Source of the DNA: Rickettsia typhi
GTDB lineage: Bacteria > Pseudomonadota > Alphaproteobacteria > Rickettsiales > UBA1997
Direction: 5' to 3'
Length of the DNA stretch: 8,653 nt
Assembly: GCA_945888585.1 (NCBI GenBank)
Contig: CAMDAI010000044.1
Coordinates: 1-8,653 of the forward strand
Shown here: positions 5,771 through 8,653 of the stretch, in pieces
How positions within the stretch are numbered: the stretch's first letter is position 1
Layout: the number at the start of each line of letters is the position of its first letter
The notes under the pieces: model-generated
What the model was told of the DNA's origin: nothing
The model's database searches: none
What the model saw: the letters and a program-made list of their open reading frames with translations, nothing else
Translations under genes and position numbers: made by a program

Positions 5771-6691
5771 ATGGCGGATTTAGCATTAATTAAAAAACTT
5801 CGTGAAGCAACTGGATGTGGTATTTCTGATTGCAATAAAGCTTTAGCGCAGTGTGGTGATGATTTTGATAAATCAGTTGATTGGCTTAGAAAGAAAGGTT
5901 TATCAGCCGCAGTAAAAAAAGGTGGAAGAGTTACTTCAGAAGGTGTAGTAGCGGTTGCAGTAAATGGAAATCATGCAACAATTATTGAGGTAAATTCTGA
6001 AACTGATTTTGTGGCCAGAAATGAAAAATTTCAAAATTTTGTTCATGACATTTTAAAGGTTGCTGGAGAATTTGGTAATAATGTTGATAAATTAAAAGCT
6101 TCTAACTATCCATCTAAAACAGTATCTATTGAAGAAGAAACCAAAACCCAAATTGGTACCATTGGTGAAAATATTAACGTTAGAAGAATTGACAGTTTAG
6201 CAGTAAATCAAGGTGCGGTAGTTAGTTATATTCATAATTCAGTTGCTCCAAATTTAGGAAAAATTGCAGTTTTGATTGCTCTGGAATCAGCGGGCGATAA
6301 AGAAAAGTTAAATGAATTGGGAAAGCAAATTGCCATGCATGTTGCCGCTGCTAAGCCAGAAGCTTTAGATATTTCTTCAGTTAATAGTGAAAATTTAAAA
6401 AGAGAATCTGAAGTTTTAAAAGAGCAGGCCAGAGCTTCGGGAAAGCCTGAAAATATCATTGATAAAATGATTGAAGGTAGAATTAGAAAATATTATGAAG
6501 AAGTAGTTCTTTTAGAGCAAAATTTTGTTATGGATGATAAAATTAAAATTAAAGATCTAGTTATTTCTGTCGGTAAAGAAATCGGTTCTCCAATTTCTCT
6601 TAAAGGCTTCAAGCTATTTATTTTAGGTGAAGGTATTGAGAAAAAAGAAAATGATTTTGCCGCCGAAGTAGCTGCCGCAGTTAATGGTTAA
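5771..6691 (+). CDS. tsf: Elongation factor Ts
   Basis: Guanine nucleotide exchange factor that releases GDP from EF-Tu. The N-terminal UBA-like domain spans about 1-54 (LIKKLREATGCGISDCNKAL at 6-25, then GDDFDKSVDWLRKKG at 29-43). The core carries the EF-Tu-contacting TDFV motif (78-81) within EVNSETDFVARNEKF. A second core half includes IGENINVRR (131-139), GKQIAMHVAAAKP (184-196) and the helical RASGKPENIIDKMIEGRI (221-238) with its YYEEVVLLEQNFV continuation. The 306 residues are within the normal range, slightly longer than E. coli (283). The ATG follows a clear Shine-Dalgarno sequence, and 67 bp separate the gene from rpsB, including the hairpin. Intact with no missing key residues. Confidence 0.98.
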   Translation: MADLALIKKLREATGCGISDCNKALAQCGDDFDKSVDWLRKKGLSAAVKKGGRVTSEGVVAVAVNGNHATIIEVNSETDFVARNEKFQNFVHDILKVAGEFGNNVDKLKASNYPSKTVSIEEETKTQIGTIGENINVRRIDSLAVNQGAVVSYIHNSVAPNLGKIAVLIALESAGDKEKLNELGKQIAMHVAAAKPEALDISSVNSENLKRESEVLKEQARASGKPENIIDKMIEGRIRKYYEEVVLLEQNFVMDDKIKIKDLVISVGKEIGSPISLKGFKLFILGEGIEKKENDFAAEVAAAVNG

Positions 6692-6705
6692 TTAACTTTA
6701 TTTTT

Positions 6706-6741
6706 CTGAATTTTTAGCTAAAATGCCTAGAATTCAGTTTT
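6706..6741 (+). other. Inverted repeat between tsf and pyrH
   Basis: CTGAATT (6706-6712) and AATTCAG (6731-6737) are perfect 7-bp arms around an 18-nt loop in which TAG (6715-6717) and CTA (6727-6729) could pair further. TTTT follows at 6738-6741. It resembles a poor intrinsic terminator or an attenuator inside the cluster, but the stem is AT-rich and the U-run short. Confidence 0.3.
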
Positions 6742-6758
6742 AACATTCAAATCAATAT

Positions 6759-7469
6759 ATGCCGCAGCCCAAATATAAGAGAATTTTATTTAAGGTTTCT
6801 GGTGAATCAATGATGGGAGATCGTGAATTTGGTCATGATCCACAAGCAATTTCTAGGATTTGTCAGCAAATAATAGGAGCTTATAAAAAAAGTATAGAAA
6901 TATGTGTTGTGGTTGGAGGTGGTAATATTTTTAGAGGTATTTCAGTTGCCGCTAATGGTATGGAGCGAGTTAGTGCTGATTATATGGGAATGCTTGCTAC
7001 TTGTATTAATGCCCTGGCTTTACAAAGCGCTCTGGAAAAATTAGGAATTCAAACTAGAATGCAATCCGCGATTCCAATGGATACTATTTGTGAACCTTAC
7101 ATAAAAAGAAAAGCAGTACGTCATTTAGAAAAAGGTCGTGTAGTAATTTTTGCTGGTGGAACCGGAAATCCATTTTTTACAACCGATACAGCAGCAGTAC
7201 TTCGTGCCGTTGAAACTAATTGTGATGTTATAGTTAAGGGTACTCAAGTTGATGGTGTTTACTCAGCTGATCCTAAAAAAGATCCAACTGCAATTCGCTA
7301 TGATAATTTAACATATAGAGATGTAATTAAACAGGATTTAAAAGTAATGGATCAAACAGCAATCGCTCTAGCAAAAGATAATAAATTGCCGATTATGGTT
7401 TTCTCAATTAAGCAAGATAGTTTAGCAGATGTAGTTGCTGCTAAGGGTAAGTTTACAATCATTAGTTAG
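6759..7469 (+). CDS. pyrH: UMP kinase
   Basis: Hexameric amino-acid-kinase-family enzyme that phosphorylates UMP to UDP with ATP, feeding RNA, DNA and UDP-sugar synthesis. The motifs are in order: [14 protein letters not shown] (7-20) with Lys12 in the KxSGE phosphate-binding block, [11 protein letters not shown] (50-60), [16 protein letters not shown] (74-89), [14 protein letters not shown] (133-146) for acceptor binding, and [17 protein letters not shown] (160-176) for ATP binding. The closing [19 protein letters not shown] (197-215) is also typical. The 236 residues compare with 241 in E. coli. The ATG lacks a recognisable Shine-Dalgarno sequence (TTCAAATCAATAT precedes it), but no other start fits the conserved N-terminus. 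The 67-bp gap after tsf holds an inverted repeat. Confidence 0.98.
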   Translation: MPQPKYKRILFKVSGESMMGDREFGHDPQAISRICQQIIGAYKKSIEICVVVGGGNIFRGISVAANGMERVSADYMGMLATCINALALQSALEKLGIQTRMQSAIPMDTICEPYIKRKAVRHLEKGRVVIFAGGTGNPFFTTDTAAVLRAVETNCDVIVKGTQVDGVYSADPKKDPTAIRYDNLTYRDVIKQDLKVMDQTAIALAKDNKLPIMVFSIKQDSLADVVAAKGKFTIIS

Positions 7470-7490
7470 TCGTATTTAATATAAATAATT

Positions 7491-7495
7491 TGGAG
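7491..7495 (+). promoter_or_regulatory. Ribosome binding site of frr
   Basis: TGGAG sits 5 nt before the frr ATG at 7501 and is a good Shine-Dalgarno match. It confirms the start chosen. Confidence 0.75.
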
Positions 7496-7500
7496 ATTTT

Positions 7501-8064
7501 ATGACTTTAATAAATCAATTATCTGACAAAGCTAGAAAAAAAATGGAAGATGTAATGTCTTTTCTAAAAAGAGATCTGGATAGTATTAGCACTGGACGAG
7601 CAACACCAGCTCTGCTTGATTCAGTTAAGATTGAAGCTTATGGGAGTTTTGTGCCACTTTCACAGGTGGCCAGTGTTTCAGTTGCTGATGCTTCAACAAT
7701 TACAGTACAGGCTTGGGATAAGACAATGGTAAAGCCAATTGAAAAAGGTATAATTAATGCTAATTTGGGTTTTAATCCAATGACTGATGGCCAGCTAATT
7801 AGAATTATTATTCCTAGACTGAGTGAAGAAAGGCGTCGTGATTTAGTAAAATTGGCTAAAAAATATGGTGAAGATAAAAAGGTTGCAGTTAGAAATTGTA
7901 GGCGTGATATTTTAGATGATTTTAAGAAAAATGAAAAAGAAATTGGAGCCTCCAAAGATCAAATTCATTCATTTAATGACGTTGTTCAAAAAATTACTGA
8001 TGATTTTATTAAAAAAGTTGATGATGCAGTTATTCTTAAAGAGAAGGAATTGATGAAGGTTTGA
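7501..8064 (+). CDS. frr: Ribosome recycling factor
   Basis: With EF-G, splits the post-termination ribosome so that its subunits can be reused. The 187 residues match the family (E. coli 185). The N-terminal helix ends in the conserved STGRATPALLD (30-40). Domain II follows with PLSQVASVSVADASTITVQ (52-70) and WDKTMVKPIEKGI (72-84). The signature IIIPRLSEERRRDLVKLAKKYGE (102-124) leads into two long helices that complete the three-helix bundle. It starts 31 bp after pyrH and ends in TGATG, overlapping the uppS start by one base, so translation of uppS is probably coupled to it. Confidence 0.98.
   Translation: MTLINQLSDKARKKMEDVMSFLKRDLDSISTGRATPALLDSVKIEAYGSFVPLSQVASVSVADASTITVQAWDKTMVKPIEKGIINANLGFNPMTDGQLIRIIIPRLSEERRRDLVKLAKKYGEDKKVAVRNCRRDILDDFKKNEKEIGASKDQIHSFNDVVQKITDDFIKKVDDAVILKEKELMKV
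8055..8059 (+). promoter_or_regulatory. Ribosome binding site of uppS inside frr
   Basis: GAAGG within the last frr codons lies 4 nt before the ATG of the TGATG junction. It supports the uppS start at 8064 and coupled translation. Confidence 0.5.
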
Positions 8065-8653
8065 TGATTACTCAAGATCAATCTTTAAAAATCCCGAATC
8101 ATGTTGCTATTATTATGGATGGTAATGCTAGGTGGTCTAAAGCACGTTCCTTGCCAACCAGTGCTGGACATAAGGCTGGATTAGAAGCGATTAAAACTTT
8201 AATTAAATCAGCTAGTAGCTTTGGTATAAAATATCTTACCATCTATGCTTTTTCTACTGAAAATTGGCAAAGACCAAAAGAAGAAGTTGGTTATTTGATG
8301 GAGATGATGAAATGGTATTTAAAAAGTGAAGTAAATCAATTAATTGAAAATGGTGTAAGAATTTTTATTTCAGGAAATCTAAAAAATCTTGATGAATCAA
8401 CTAGAAATAGAATTAAAGAAATTGAAAAAATTACTACTAAAAATGATTTGATTACTTTAAATGTTGCATTTGATTATGGAGCAAGACAAGAAATGGTTGA
8501 AGCCATTAAAAAAATAGTGCTTGCTATCGAAGATAAAAAAATTACATTTGCCGATATAGATGAAAATTTGATTAGTAATAATCTCTATCACCCAGAAATT
8601 CCGGATCCTGATTTATTAATTAGAACTGCCGGAGAAGTCAGGGTAAGTAATTT
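8064..8653 (+). CDS. uppS: Undecaprenyl diphosphate synthase (3' partial)
   Basis: Cis-prenyltransferase that adds isopentenyl units to farnesyl diphosphate, making the C55 lipid carrier for peptidoglycan and surface polysaccharides. It is cut by the right edge after 196 complete codons; the usual length is about 230-250. Motifs: HVAIIMDGNARWSK (13-26) with catalytic Asp19, GH (35-36), IYAFSTENWQRP (60-71), FDYGARQEM (137-145) and PDPDLLIRTAGEVRVSN (180-196), where R187, R193 and S195 occupy the diphosphate-binding positions. Two common residues differ: GNGRW is GNARW, and the usual RTSGEQR is RTAGEVR. The catalytic Glu after SNF and the C-terminal dimer region lie outside. The ATG overlaps the frr stop (TGATG). 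In many proteobacteria cdsA would follow. Confidence 0.96.
   Translation, partial: MITQDQSLKIPNHVAIIMDGNARWSKARSLPTSAGHKAGLEAIKTLIKSASSFGIKYLTIYAFSTENWQRPKEEVGYLMEMMKWYLKSEVNQLIENGVRIFISGNLKNLDESTRNRIKEIEKITTKNDLITLNVAFDYGARQEMVEAIKKIVLAIEDKKITFADIDENLISNNLYHPEIPDPDLLIRTAGEVRVSN

Noticed and set aside
7638..7955. 105-codon open frame antisense to frr
   Set aside because: It lies entirely opposite conserved ribosome recycling factor motifs, has no ribosome binding site and shows no recognisable domain.
1..8653. CRISPR array, insertion sequence, prophage or toxin-antitoxin genes
   Set aside because: No spaced direct repeats, transposase or phage motifs, or short paired ORFs with such features were seen; every long frame is accounted for by the genes listed.

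Overview
The window is an AT-rich bacterial chromosome segment (about one third G+C, judged by eye) with little intergenic space. The rpsB-tsf-pyrH-frr-uppS gene order, an S2 protein with a long basic C-terminal tail, and the base composition suggest an alphaproteobacterium, perhaps a Rickettsiales-like or other streamlined host-associated or aquatic lineage. That placement is inference; no 16S rRNA or other phylogenetic marker was tested. Genes for NAD synthesis and a pilus or secretion secretin argue against the most reduced obligate intracellular Rickettsiales.

Bases 1-4397, plus strand: five tightly packed genes. They are a secretin of the MshL/PilQ type (its 5' end lies outside the window), a six-helix ABC-2-type permease, an unrecognised 253-residue protein with one N-terminal membrane anchor, nadC (quinolinate phosphoribosyltransferase) and a MurU-like sugar-phosphate nucleotidyltransferase. 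Gaps are 7 and 2 nt, and the last two junctions are 4-nt ATGA overlaps, so these are very likely one transcript. The secretin, permease and anchored protein recall type IV pilus loci that carry an ABC transporter (Myxococcus pilG-pilH-pilI); the matching ATPase would have to lie upstream of the window.

Bases 4398-4725: a tRNA-Arg(UCU) gene on the minus strand faces the end of the first operon and stands back to back with rpsB. The 231-bp stretch between the tRNA 5' end and rpsB holds candidate divergent promoters, two overlapping perfect palindromes, a small hairpin in the tRNA leader and a weak stem-loop in the rpsB leader. It also contains a 31-codon antisense open frame of uncertain meaning.

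Bases 4726-8653, plus strand: rpsB (S2), tsf (EF-Ts), pyrH (UMP kinase), frr (ribosome recycling factor) and uppS (undecaprenyl diphosphate synthase, cut by the right edge). This is the classic translation-to-envelope cluster. A 12-bp hairpin without a U-tract separates rpsB from tsf, and a weaker inverted repeat precedes pyrH.

The most promising lead is the secretin, permease and anchored-protein group, with its unidentified third gene. The right half is ordinary housekeeping with some regulatory detail.
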